The position numbers and the translations under genes are program-made. Shown here in pieces: positions 10,548 to 19,398 of a DNA stretch of 53,575 nucleotides; position 1 is the first letter of the stretch; each line of letters starts with the position of its first letter. The notes under the pieces were generated by a model. The model was not told the origin of the DNA and searched no databases. It worked only from the letters and a program-made list of their open reading frames with translations. The DNA comes from Gammaproteobacteria bacterium (lineage in GTDB: Bacteria > Pseudomonadota > Gammaproteobacteria > QZLD01), in assembly GCA_004796365.1 (NCBI GenBank), contig QZLE01000016.1, positions 1-53,575 of the forward strand. The letters run 5' to 3'.

Positions 10548-10767
10548 AAAGACGGATTATAAATAAGTTGCGGATAGAAAGAAATAACCCCTTTGTGCAA
10601 ACAAAGTCACGCTTTATCAATTAATTTGGTGCATATGTGGAAAAGAATAGGTGGATGTACCATAGTTATTGTATGAGGGGCGAGCAGCCTCGAGTTGATT
10701 TGTTAAGTAATGAAATAGGCTGGATAGCCGATGTATCATAAGATGTTAAAGATGGAGAAAGAATTTC

Positions 10768-11133
10768 ATGGCACTACCTGTTCTAGTAGTCGATGATTCA
10801 GGAATGTCGCGCAAGCTGACGATAAGGGCTTTGCCCAAAGATTGGGATATTGAGATCTCTCAGGCAGCTGATGGCTTTGAGGCTATAGAGGCATATCATC
10901 AGGGTAAGGCTCATATGATGTTTTTGGACCTGACCATGCCGGGAATGGATGGGTTTGAAGTATTGGAAACCTTGCAAAAAGAAGGTTTGGATTGTTTTGT
11001 AATTGTCGTTTCAGCAGATGTGCAGCCAGAAGCAGAAATAAGAGCAAAAGAACTGGGCGCTATGGCGTTTATAAGAAAACCAATCAATACAGAAATTGTA
11101 ACCAAGATTTTGACGGAGTTTGGAATAATATGA
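10768..11133 (+). CDS. Stand-alone CheY-like response regulator receiver protein
   Basis: VLVVDDSGMSRKL, MFLDLTMPGMDGFEVL phosphoacceptor Asp, and FIRKPI Lys. Confidence 0.9.
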   Translation: MALPVLVVDDSGMSRKLTIRALPKDWDIEISQAADGFEAIEAYHQGKAHMMFLDLTMPGMDGFEVLETLQKEGLDCFVIVVSADVQPEAEIRAKELGAMAFIRKPINTEIVTKILTEFGII

Positions 11134-11744
11134 GCATTCAGCCATATAATGAAGACCAGCGTGATGCTCTGCAGGAGATTACAAATATTGCAATGGGGCA
11201 GGCTGGATCTTCTTTGGCGCAGTTGTTAGATGTTTTTGTAATACTTTCTGTGCCGCGAGTGAGAATTGTTGGGGTTGAAGATGTGCCGGATGCTGTTGCT
11301 GAGATGGTTGATGACCCAGAGGAAGTGACAGCAGTTAGACAGGCGTTTTATAACAAGCTTCGTGGTGAGACCATGGTGATTTTTGGTCGCAAGGGCTGCG
11401 CTGATCTTGCTGACCTGATGGGGCACGAAGAAGTTCAAAACAGTGAGGATGAAGAAGAGCTACTACTTGATGTTACCAATATCCTTGTTGGTGCGGTATT
11501 AAATGGCCTTGGAGAACAGATTGAAGTTGAATTTGGATTTTCACCTCCGGCAATTATGGCGATGAACACCCCTATTGAAAAAGTATTGATCAGTGATCAG
11601 CTTGGATGGAGTCATGCGTTACTTATTGAGGTTAATTTTAGCTTGGAAGAAAGAGGCTTTAAGTGCTATCTGATAATGCTGATGCCTGAAGAATCAATTG
11701 ATATGATGCGCCAGTCGCTTGATCATATACTGGAATCGTTTTAA
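11130..11744 (+). CDS. CheC-like chemotaxis phosphatase family protein
   Basis: Starts at ATG 11130, overlapping the CheY-like stop (ATGA). DALQEITNIAMGQAGSSLAQLL and LDVTNILVGAVLNGLGEQ match CheC-type D/S-x3-E-x2-N-x21-P-like helices. The longer ORF from 10992 only extends upstream out of frame with the receiver gene. Confidence 0.8.
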   Translation: MSIQPYNEDQRDALQEITNIAMGQAGSSLAQLLDVFVILSVPRVRIVGVEDVPDAVAEMVDDPEEVTAVRQAFYNKLRGETMVIFGRKGCADLADLMGHEEVQNSEDEEELLLDVTNILVGAVLNGLGEQIEVEFGFSPPAIMAMNTPIEKVLISDQLGWSHALLIEVNFSLEERGFKCYLIMLMPEESIDMMRQSLDHILESF

Positions 11745-12724
11745 TGGCTGATGGATTAGACCCGTTATCTTTTTTAAGATTTATTGTCGATCGCGTAAAC
11801 GTTGGAATAATTGTGGTAGATAGGGAGATGGAGGTTCTCCTGTGGAATCACTTTATGGCGGTTAATAGCGGAAAAGAAGCGCATGAGATTATTGGTACAA
11901 ACCTGTTTCAAAGCTTTCCAGACTTGCCGGAAAAGTGGCTGAAAAAAAAGATCAATAGCGTATTTATTTTGAAAAACTTTGCATTTACCGGTTGGGAGCA
12001 ACGCCCGTATCTGTTCCAGTTTCGGCATAATCGCCCGGTAACTGGAAGCACCGATTATATGATGCAAAACTGCACCTTTTTGCCAATAATGGGTGAGAAT
12101 AATGATGTGCAAGCAGTTTGTATCACAGTCTTTGATGTAACGGATATTAGTATTTACCAAAATCAGCTTAAAGATGCCATGGCAAAGCTCGAGGATATGA
12201 GTATTCGTGACGGTCTTACCGAGATCTATAATCGTCGCTATATTGAGTCGCAGCTGGCAGCTGAATATGATCGCTGCCATCGCTACGGTGGGGAACTATC
12301 AGTAATTCTGTTTGATCTGGATCATTTTAAGAACGTCAATGATACCTTTGGCCATTTGGCTGGTGACGAAGTGCTGCGCTCAGTTAGTAAAAAGCTGGTA
12401 GAAGTGCTAAGAACCTCAGATATCCCAGGTAGGTATGGTGGTGAGGAATTTACCGTAATCTTGCCAAACACCGCTATTGAAGGTGCGTTAAATACTGCCG
12501 AAAGGATACGCTCCGAGGTTGAAAAACTTGAAATCGTTCATGACGGGCGGGGTATACCGGTTACCGTAAGTATCGGTGTAACCCAGATGCGAGATAGCAC
12601 TCCTTCGCACGAGGCAATGCTTCAAGAGGCTGATCTGGCTCTATATCAATGTAAGGAAGGTGGTCGAAATCAGGCGCGCGCGTTTGATCCAGCAGAGCAT
12701 CCGGATCTAGATTCAGAACAATAA
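11744..12724 (+). CDS. PAS-GGDEF diguanylate cyclase
   Basis: N-terminal PAS-like region; RDGLTEIYNRRYI, ILFDLDHFKNVNDTFGHLAGDEVL, and RYGGEEFTVILP (GGEEF active site). Start codon overlaps the upstream stop (TAATG). Confidence 0.92.
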   Translation: MADGLDPLSFLRFIVDRVNVGIIVVDREMEVLLWNHFMAVNSGKEAHEIIGTNLFQSFPDLPEKWLKKKINSVFILKNFAFTGWEQRPYLFQFRHNRPVTGSTDYMMQNCTFLPIMGENNDVQAVCITVFDVTDISIYQNQLKDAMAKLEDMSIRDGLTEIYNRRYIESQLAAEYDRCHRYGGELSVILFDLDHFKNVNDTFGHLAGDEVLRSVSKKLVEVLRTSDIPGRYGGEEFTVILPNTAIEGALNTAERIRSEVEKLEIVHDGRGIPVTVSIGVTQMRDSTPSHEAMLQEADLALYQCKEGGRNQARAFDPAEHPDLDSEQ

Positions 12725-12974
12725 TTCTTTCTTGTTCTCCAATTATTTGGGTCAGCACCTGGTGTTATAGGGTGATTTTTCTCAATATGAGCATGATTTT
12801 TAAAATTCCTGTTTTACTACAAACATCTCAGCCTTTCGCTTTTCGTGCCAACTCTCGTGTGTTGAAAATATACCGTTGGTCATGTAAATCAACAAAATGA
12901 GAAGGAAGTTGGTGTTTTAATTGCAAAAAATAGTATAATTGCAAGCTAGGGTAGGTGTAATTTAGAAATGTGAA

Positions 12975-13916
12975 ATGAATATTCATCAGCTATTAGGTCC
13001 TTCCGGATATGAAAATTCCGGAAAACATACCAAAGCCGCAGGAAATATCTCCCGCGGAACGGCCTCGGCTGACCTTGAGACCCAGAAAGATGGCATTCAT
13101 AAGGTATCCCAAGGTTCAACACCAGTACCAAGAAAGGATCTAGAGGGAACTGTATTTGGGCAAACAGCCGGAAATACTAAAGCAGATGCTTTAGCTGATA
13201 AACAGACTCGTCTTAATCAAGATAGCCATCAGTACAAAGATCTTACCGATAGTGAAAAACAGATGATCAACGAACTACGCATTCGTGATCGAGAAGTCAG
13301 AGCTCATGAGCAAGCACATAAGGCTGTTGCAGGTAATTTAGCAGGTCCGGTTCAATATTCATTTCAAACTGGTCCAGACGGGAAAAAATATGCGATTGGC
13401 GGTGAGGTAGATATCGATACCTCCAGCGTTCCTGGAAATCCAGAAGCAACTGCCAGAAAAGCTGAGCAGATAATTCGTGCAGCATATGCAGCTGCTGAGC
13501 CATCGCCTCAGGACCGCAGGGTTGCAGCAGCAGCTCAGCAAATGCTGGTACAAGCACGCCAGGAATTGCGTAACGAGGAAATTACAGAGCGTGCCTATGA
13601 GCAGGAAATGCGAGCAGAAAGGGCTAAAGAGGCGCGGGAAAAGGCTGAAGAAGAGGTTTATGAGGTATTAAAACCGGAAGAACAGGTTGATTTCTTTGAA
13701 AATGCTAACTTGATCGAGGCTGGCGGTGCTGAAGTTATTGATTTGATACAAGCAGGAAATGAAACCCGTAAGGCAGATTTACCAGATATTTTCTCCGATT
13801 CAGTTTTGGCATTTGAAGGCTCAAGTGCGGTTATTGAGCAGTTTCTGGCTACCCAGGAAATGGTAAGTATCGATGGGTTTATGAACGCTGGCGGTAGGAT
13901 GGATATATACGCCTAG
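12975..13916 (+). CDS. Putative metalloprotease, CJM1_0395/SprA-related family
   Basis: INELRIRDREVRAHEQAHKAVAG contains HEQAH (HExxH), followed by QYSFQTGPDGKKYAIGGEVDIDTS, typical of this family. Confidence 0.75.
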   Translation: MNIHQLLGPSGYENSGKHTKAAGNISRGTASADLETQKDGIHKVSQGSTPVPRKDLEGTVFGQTAGNTKADALADKQTRLNQDSHQYKDLTDSEKQMINELRIRDREVRAHEQAHKAVAGNLAGPVQYSFQTGPDGKKYAIGGEVDIDTSSVPGNPEATARKAEQIIRAAYAAAEPSPQDRRVAAAAQQMLVQARQELRNEEITERAYEQEMRAERAKEAREKAEEEVYEVLKPEEQVDFFENANLIEAGGAEVIDLIQAGNETRKADLPDIFSDSVLAFEGSSAVIEQFLATQEMVSIDGFMNAGGRMDIYA

Positions 13917-13965
13917 TTAGTCTATAATAGCCCAAGTTTTCCACCCCGGGCAAAAAAGTATAATT

Positions 13966-14364
13966 ATGTCATTTGAACAAGCATTCCCGATTGGGCTTAT
14001 AATTAGCTTTACCATTTTTTCCATATTTCGTTACTTTCAGTCAACTTGCTTAAGAGATTTTCAGGGGCTCTCAGGTGGCGTTAAAACAATGTTGGATGTG
14101 GTTTCAGTTTTTGGGATGGTGTTTGAATACGGGATCCTTGTCTATTACGGGTTTATAATTTCCCCGATGTGGTATTACGCAATCGCTCTGTTCATAATAT
14201 CTTTTGTCATCAAAAATATTCTATACAAGATGGCAACGTTGGATAAAAGCGGCAAGACCATAACCGTAATCGCAATGCTGGGATTTATCGGAATACCTTT
14301 GTCTTTATTGGGGATTTTATTCTTCTTTTATCAGGTATATGAGGGCATGGGCTACACTCTGTAA
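13966..14364 (+). CDS. Small integral membrane protein of unknown function
   Basis: 132 aa ORF with three to four hydrophobic segments between well-supported co-oriented genes. Confidence 0.55.
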   Translation: MSFEQAFPIGLIISFTIFSIFRYFQSTCLRDFQGLSGGVKTMLDVVSVFGMVFEYGILVYYGFIISPMWYYAIALFIISFVIKNILYKMATLDKSGKTITVIAMLGFIGIPLSLLGILFFFYQVYEGMGYTL

Positions 14365-14472
14365 ATAGGGATTATTTTCTCAGTATCTGCGTTCAACATC
14401 GTTTTACCGAATAGTATTAAAGGTTATGCTATGCTTCCTTAGGTTATTGTTTGTTAGTATCATCACGATATT

Positions 14473-15444
14473 ATGTTGAATGTAAAAAGAAGGCAAATTC
14501 ACGTTGTTGCCGCTGTAATCAGAAATGGTTACGGCAAGATTTTGTTGGCACAGCGCTCATTAAACTGTCCGCACCTGCCTGGATACTGGGAGTTCCCTGG
14601 AGGTAAGGTAGAGGAAGGCGAAACTGCCCTGCAGGCCCTGGTGCGCGAGTTGCAGGAAGAGCTAGCAATAACAGCAACCAAGCTAACTCCTCTGATACAG
14701 GTTCCGTATTTCTATCCAGAAAAAGATATATTTCTCGATGTATGGGAGGTGGATCAATATATAGGGGAGGTAAAGCCGCACGAAGGGCAGGATTTGGTCT
14801 TTGTTGACGTGGATGAGATAGATAATTATCAGCTGCCAGCAGCTGATATTCCGGTAGTCACAGCACTGCGCTTGCCTAATACATACCTGATTACTCCAGA
14901 GCCAGCTGATTATGATATGGAAGGGTTTGAATTATCTCTAAGGGCGTCCCTGCAATCTGGAGTTAGGCTGGTGCAGTTGCGCTCTAAAAAACTTGGTGAA
15001 CAAGAGTTGGAGCCATACTTGCAGTGTGCCAAAGATATTTGTCGGGAGTTTTCCTCCAGGCTGCTGATTAATGGAGATGTCGGTCTCTATCGGAAATATG
15101 CCCTCGATGGTGTGCACCTAACCAGTAGTCAGCTCAATAACGGTAAGCAAGATTATAAAAAGAACAATAAAGATGATTTGATAGCCGCCTCGTGCCATTC
15201 AGTTGCGCAATTACAAAATGCTGAGAAATCAGGGGTGGATTTTGCGCTCCTTAGCCCTGTTAAACATACAAAGACACACCCTGATGCTACCCCTATAGGT
15301 TGGCAGACCTTTGCTGATGCGGTTAAACAGGTTTCTCTGCCGGTTTATGCCCTTGGTGGGCTTGGGTTGCCAGATTTGAATTTAGCCAAACAATATGGTG
15401 CCCAAGGTATAGCTGCTATCCGTGGTTTATGGCGGGAAAGTTGA
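14473..15444 (+). CDS. Nudix (MutT) hydrolase fused to ThiE-like thiamine-phosphate synthase domain
   Basis: Nudix box GGKVEEGETALQALVRELQEEL; C-terminal half has ThiE-like VRLVQLRSKKLGEQEL, DGVHLTSSQL and ALGGLGLPDL. Confidence 0.88.
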   Translation: MLNVKRRQIHVVAAVIRNGYGKILLAQRSLNCPHLPGYWEFPGGKVEEGETALQALVRELQEELAITATKLTPLIQVPYFYPEKDIFLDVWEVDQYIGEVKPHEGQDLVFVDVDEIDNYQLPAADIPVVTALRLPNTYLITPEPADYDMEGFELSLRASLQSGVRLVQLRSKKLGEQELEPYLQCAKDICREFSSRLLINGDVGLYRKYALDGVHLTSSQLNNGKQDYKKNNKDDLIAASCHSVAQLQNAEKSGVDFALLSPVKHTKTHPDATPIGWQTFADAVKQVSLPVYALGGLGLPDLNLAKQYGAQGIAAIRGLWRES

Positions 15445-15490
15445 CATGTAGAAGCCGCTTACTTAGTATGCACCTTCACTTTTCTTATGT

Positions 15491-16480
15491 ATGGATACGG
15501 AAACTCAGTTGGATATAGATCAGATTCAAAAAGTTGTTGCGCAGGAGATGGATGCGGTAGATCAGGCTATTGAAACCCATCTGCGGTCAGATATCCAACT
15601 GATAAATGAAATTGGGTGCTATATAGTTGAAGGTGGTGGTAAACGCCTGCGCCCGATGTTATTGATTTTGGCAGCCAAGGCGTGCGGTGAAGTTAGCCGA
15701 GAACATATAACAGCTGCTGCCATCATTGAGTTTATCCATACTGCAACCTTATTGCATGATGACGTAATAGATATGTCGGCCTTGCGACGTGGGCGTGAGA
15801 CAGCAAATAATATCTGGGGGGATCAGGCAGCGGTGCTGGTTGGTGATTTTCTTTACTCCCGGGCATTTCAGATGATGGTACAGATAGGAGATATGCGCGT
15901 CATGCAGATACTGGCTGATGCAACCAATATCATTGCTGAAGGGGAGGTTCTGCAATTGATAAATCAGAAAAGCATCGATGCCACAGTTGAAAACTGCCTG
16001 GATGTCATCAAAAGAAAAACAGCAAAACTCTTCGAGGCATCTGGAGAGCTAGGGGTGCTGCTGGCAGGTGTTGGGCAAGAAACACAAAAAGGTATGGCGG
16101 ACTATGGGATGCACCTTGGTATTGCCTTCCAGTTGATTGATGATGTTCTTGATTATTCAGCAAAAGAAGCAGAATTGGGTAAGCAGATAGGTGATGATAT
16201 TTCAGAAGGAAAGGTCACCTTGCCACTGCTTTATGCGATGGAGGAGGTATCACCTGCAGAGTGTAGCGCCATGACTCAGGCGATAGAGAAAAATGACAGC
16301 AGCGTAGATGTCGGAACTATAGCTGCAATCGTTAAACGTACTGCTGCCCTAGAACGTACAAAGGAACTTGCGCGTGAACATATTACTTATGCCAAAGAGG
16401 CTTTGGTAGTTTTGGAAAAATCACAGGCCAGAGACATTCTTGATCTGGTAGCTGACTTTGCTTTGGCGCGCAGCAAATAA
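15491..16480 (+). CDS. ispB: Octaprenyl/polyprenyl diphosphate synthase
   Basis: GGGKRLRPML, LLHDDVIDMSALRRG (first DDxxD) and QLIDDVLDY (second DDxxD). Confidence 0.92.
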   Translation: MDTETQLDIDQIQKVVAQEMDAVDQAIETHLRSDIQLINEIGCYIVEGGGKRLRPMLLILAAKACGEVSREHITAAAIIEFIHTATLLHDDVIDMSALRRGRETANNIWGDQAAVLVGDFLYSRAFQMMVQIGDMRVMQILADATNIIAEGEVLQLINQKSIDATVENCLDVIKRKTAKLFEASGELGVLLAGVGQETQKGMADYGMHLGIAFQLIDDVLDYSAKEAELGKQIGDDISEGKVTLPLLYAMEEVSPAECSAMTQAIEKNDSSVDVGTIAAIVKRTAALERTKELAREHITYAKEALVVLEKSQARDILDLVADFALARSK

Positions 16481-16629
16481 ACCCCGACCAGTTCAAATTT
16501 CACCATAATAATGGTATTAGCGGCTGGAAATATCAGTACAAATATCCTTTAATTTAATTGAGTTGCCGCGTCCGGTATGGATGTATAGCGATTAGAATAA
16601 CAGATTTATTTATATGGAATATAATTCTA

Positions 16630-18681
16630 GTGACATTTGATCAACTGATTTTAGCTATGTTAGGCGAAGCGGTATTTTTGCTGCTGCTTTGGCTTGTGTA
16701 TTCTGTATACCGCATTCGAAAACTAAAAAACAAATCAGGTGAAAAAGTTGTAATAAAAGAGGTTACCAAAGAAGTAACCAAGGAAGTGAAACCAGATGTT
16801 GAGATCCCTACCTACCTGACTTTTTTGCACCAGGCAATGCTTGCAACCGAATTGCGCCTAGAAGAGGAACGGGAAGAAAAAGAGGTGGAAGATAAGCCTG
16901 AAGAGCCCGGAGAAGATAGCTTTGATCTTGGTGGTGGCTATGATAACCCGCTTGAATTAAGGATGGCATTTATCCGTTCAGAGATTAATGCCATCGAGGC
17001 TTCTGGTGAAGATGGCGGTGCCTATTGGAGTAGTCAGGAGCAAAGTCTAAAAGAAATTTTGGAAAGTATTCCTACCGTAGCTGTTGAGCAGCAGCCATTG
17101 GAACAAAATTATGCTCAGGATCAATCTGCAGAAGAAGCAGTGGACGCGGAAGATGTAGGTGCTATCAAAACAGAGCTAAGTGAGTTAAAGCAGCAGGCGC
17201 AAGCGCTAGAACAGTACAAAAAGCTATTCTATGGCCTAGCAGGAAAATTAAAGGATGCCTCTGAAGCTGCCCGACCAATATCTGATGAGCTAGAATCGGT
17301 AAAATCTCAGTTGGAAGATGCCTCGGCAATTGATTCGCTTACTTCAAGTTATGAATCTGAATATCGAAGCCTAAAAGGAATTCTTGATGATATTGGTGAT
17401 GGTGAGCTTGATGAGATAACACTTGAAAAACTAAGAAAGATTATGGATATGCGTACACAGCGACCTAAGGAAAAGGTTGTGTATGTTGATAAGGCCGAGC
17501 ACAAGGTAAGGCATCAAGTAGATAAAATAAAGCAGGCATCCTCTCAGCAGCAGGGCATAATAACTGAGTTGCAGGGTATGCTGGAGATGTCTGAAGATGA
17601 AGGGATGAAAGGCGAGTTTTTGTCCCGGATAAATTCTCTTGAGGCTGCGCTATCAGAATCAAAGCAGTGCATTGAGGTGCTGGAGAGTGAAAATCAGAGC
17701 AGGCAGGAACAGTTAGAAGATCTGCTGTTAACCCTTGATGATCTTACCGCAAAGGCCGAGCGCCTTGACGAGTTCGAGAGTGGTGAAGAGCCATCAGCGG
17801 GTGAAGAGCCATCAGCAGATGAAAAAACAGCCGAAGAAGAAATAGATCCTGATGATTTATTGGCGCAGGTGCAGCAAGAAGATATGGTGGAAACTGCATC
17901 AGGATCAGAATACAGTGATGAAAAGGTTGAGTTGGAGCGGGAAAAACTGGAACTTAAACGCAACCTTGAGGCGCTGGAAGAGGAGAAACGGGAGCTTGCA
18001 AAAAGTCTGGAAGAGCAACAGGCTAGGGTGGCAGAGCTTGAGGAAAAGATCTCCAAGTTTAGTCGAGAGACCGGTGATGTAATGAATGCCGTGGTTACTC
18101 TTGAGGATGAAAATGATCGTCTGATGGAAGAGGTTGATAAGATTCGTCATGAAAAAGAGGAGCTGGAGGATCAAATCAAACATGAAGATGATGTGGTTCA
18201 TGACGGTCAGGAAGATGTTAGTCCTGATGATATTGATGCACTTCTTGCAAATGCCGGGAATATACTTGATGAGGTAAATGATGATGCTGTCAAAGATAAG
18301 GCAGGCGGCATGGAAGAAGAGGAGTTTAAGCAGGTATCGGAATATATCAATAAAGAGATTGATAATGAAGTTGAGGAGCTTGAGCGTCAGAATAAAGATC
18401 TGAACGAAGAGTTGCAGCAGTCTAAAGAGTTGCTTGATACCAAGCAAGCAGAGCTTGAACAGGCGTTGGATGAATATAGGCAGAAAGAGCAAGAGTATAA
18501 GTCTTTAGTGCAACAGCTTGATGAAAAAGAAGAAAATCTTCAGAAAAAGCAGCAGGAGCTAGAGAATGTTCAGGCCGAGCTTCAGTCCATGCAGGAAGAG
18601 ATTGAGGAAAAAGACTCTTTATATGAGCGATTGAAAAAAGAGTATGCGCAGATGGAGCATGCCACGGTAGAAGAAGTGTAG
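16630..18681 (+). CDS. N-terminally membrane-anchored, acidic coiled-coil protein of unknown function
   Basis: Probable GTG start at 16630 (VTFDQLILAMLGEAVFLLLLWLVYSVY), giving one TM helix then a long Glu/Lys/Gln-rich heptad-like region to 18681. The ORF track starts at 16558. Confidence 0.7.
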   Translation: MTFDQLILAMLGEAVFLLLLWLVYSVYRIRKLKNKSGEKVVIKEVTKEVTKEVKPDVEIPTYLTFLHQAMLATELRLEEEREEKEVEDKPEEPGEDSFDLGGGYDNPLELRMAFIRSEINAIEASGEDGGAYWSSQEQSLKEILESIPTVAVEQQPLEQNYAQDQSAEEAVDAEDVGAIKTELSELKQQAQALEQYKKLFYGLAGKLKDASEAARPISDELESVKSQLEDASAIDSLTSSYESEYRSLKGILDDIGDGELDEITLEKLRKIMDMRTQRPKEKVVYVDKAEHKVRHQVDKIKQASSQQQGIITELQGMLEMSEDEGMKGEFLSRINSLEAALSESKQCIEVLESENQSRQEQLEDLLLTLDDLTAKAERLDEFESGEEPSAGEEPSADEKTAEEEIDPDDLLAQVQQEDMVETASGSEYSDEKVELEREKLELKRNLEALEEEKRELAKSLEEQQARVAELEEKISKFSRETGDVMNAVVTLEDENDRLMEEVDKIRHEKEELEDQIKHEDDVVHDGQEDVSPDDIDALLANAGNILDEVNDDAVKDKAGGMEEEEFKQVSEYINKEIDNEVEELERQNKDLNEELQQSKELLDTKQAELEQALDEYRQKEQEYKSLVQQLDEKEENLQKKQQELENVQAELQSMQEEIEEKDSLYERLKKEYAQMEHATVEEV

Positions 18682-18694
18682 GATATTTCTTACA
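18677..18694 (+). promoter_or_regulatory. GacA/UvrY/LetA-type upstream activating sequence (TGTAGG-N6-CTTACA)
   Basis: TGTAGGATATTTCTTACA differs by one base from TGTAAG-N6-CTTACA, with the correct 6-nt spacer. It lies about 60-70 nt upstream of the inferred sRNA start and overlaps the stop codon of the preceding gene. Confidence 0.75.
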
Positions 18695-18749
18695 TAACAT
18701 ATATCTAAAGTCTTATTGTTGAACTTAGCTCTTATGTCCATAATGCACA

Positions 18750-18880
18750 CATGATTTGCACAGGAAGTGCTGTCAAAGGAATAAACCCTTAAGGATGAGG
18801 GGGTTAAGGCCAGGAGGCCGGGTCAGGAAGACTACAATAAGGAAGTTAAACATAAAACCTCGGTTTATCCGGGGTTTTTG
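18750..18880 (+). ncRNA. Candidate CsrA/RsmA-sequestering small RNA (RsmX/Y/Z- or CsrB/C-type)
   Basis: Loops carrying GGA: GCAC-AGGAA-GTGC (18758-18770), AACCCTT-AAGGATGA-GGGGGTT (18784-18805), GGCC-AGGA-GGCC (18808-18819), GGTC-AGGAA-GACT (18821-18833), and a weak TAA-GGAAG-TTA (18838-18848). An unpaired AAAGGAAT lies between the first two. Intrinsic terminator at 18854-18878. The 5' end is inferred. Confidence 0.82.
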
Positions 18881-18885
18881 TTTTT
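18854..18885 (+). terminator. Rho-independent terminator of the candidate sRNA
   Basis: AAAACCTCGG-TTTAT-CCGGGGTTTT, a 10-bp stem with one G-U, followed by T-rich tract. Confidence 0.9.
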
Positions 18886-19097
18886 ATGGGGAAGTTATTT
18901 CAGTATATTATGAGCCCGCTCAGCCTACGTGTTTATTGCTTTGTATTTTCTTTGGGAAAGTAAATCAATCCGTAAGGCTGTCACATTTTTGATAACTAAC
19001 CTTGCTAAGTTGCCCTAACAGTCCTATATCTTTGTAATGGACTTAATGTGTTCAATGAACAAATAAATTCATCTTGAAAGTGAATAAGGAGAGATAA

Positions 19098-19382
19098 ATG
19101 GCAATTAAACCAGAAGTTGGATCCTGGTATCAGAATGAAACCGAAGATACCTTCGAGGTTGTCGCATTTGATCCAGAGGAGGATTATATCGAGATCCAAT
19201 ACTACGATGGGGCAGTAGAAGAGATAGATCTTGATACATGGGGTGAGATGGGAGTTTCTGCTGCTGAGCCGCCAGAAGACTGGAGCGGAAGCTATGATCT
19301 ACAGCAGGAAGATTATGGTGTAGATCTTGAGCGTCATGGCGGGGATGATGATTGGCAAAACAGCGTAGATAATATGGAGTAA
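19098..19382 (+). CDS. Small acidic protein, DUF6763-like
   Basis: 94 aa: VGSWYQNETEDTFEVVAFDPEEDYIEIQYYDGAVEEIDLDTW; good RBS (aaggagaga) upstream. Confidence 0.7.
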   Translation: MAIKPEVGSWYQNETEDTFEVVAFDPEEDYIEIQYYDGAVEEIDLDTWGEMGVSAAEPPEDWSGSYDLQQEDYGVDLERHGGDDDWQNSVDNME

Positions 19383-19398
19383 GTTCAGTTTTTCTTCG

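Noticed and set aside
14473-15444. MutT-ThiE fusion as a novel enzyme
   Set aside because: Nudix proteins with a C-terminal ThiE-like domain are already well known in gammaproteobacteria.
17694-18056. Antisense Ser-rich ORFs (also 17905..18492 and 18422..18700) opposite the coiled-coil gene
   Set aside because: Mirror ORFs created by the Glu/Lys/Gln-rich coding sequence on the other strand; no independent support.
18756-18992. 78-aa ORF over the GGA-rich region
   Set aside because: It has no convincing RBS, its composition is unlike a protein, and it runs through the intrinsic terminator. The GGA-hairpin RNA explains the region better.
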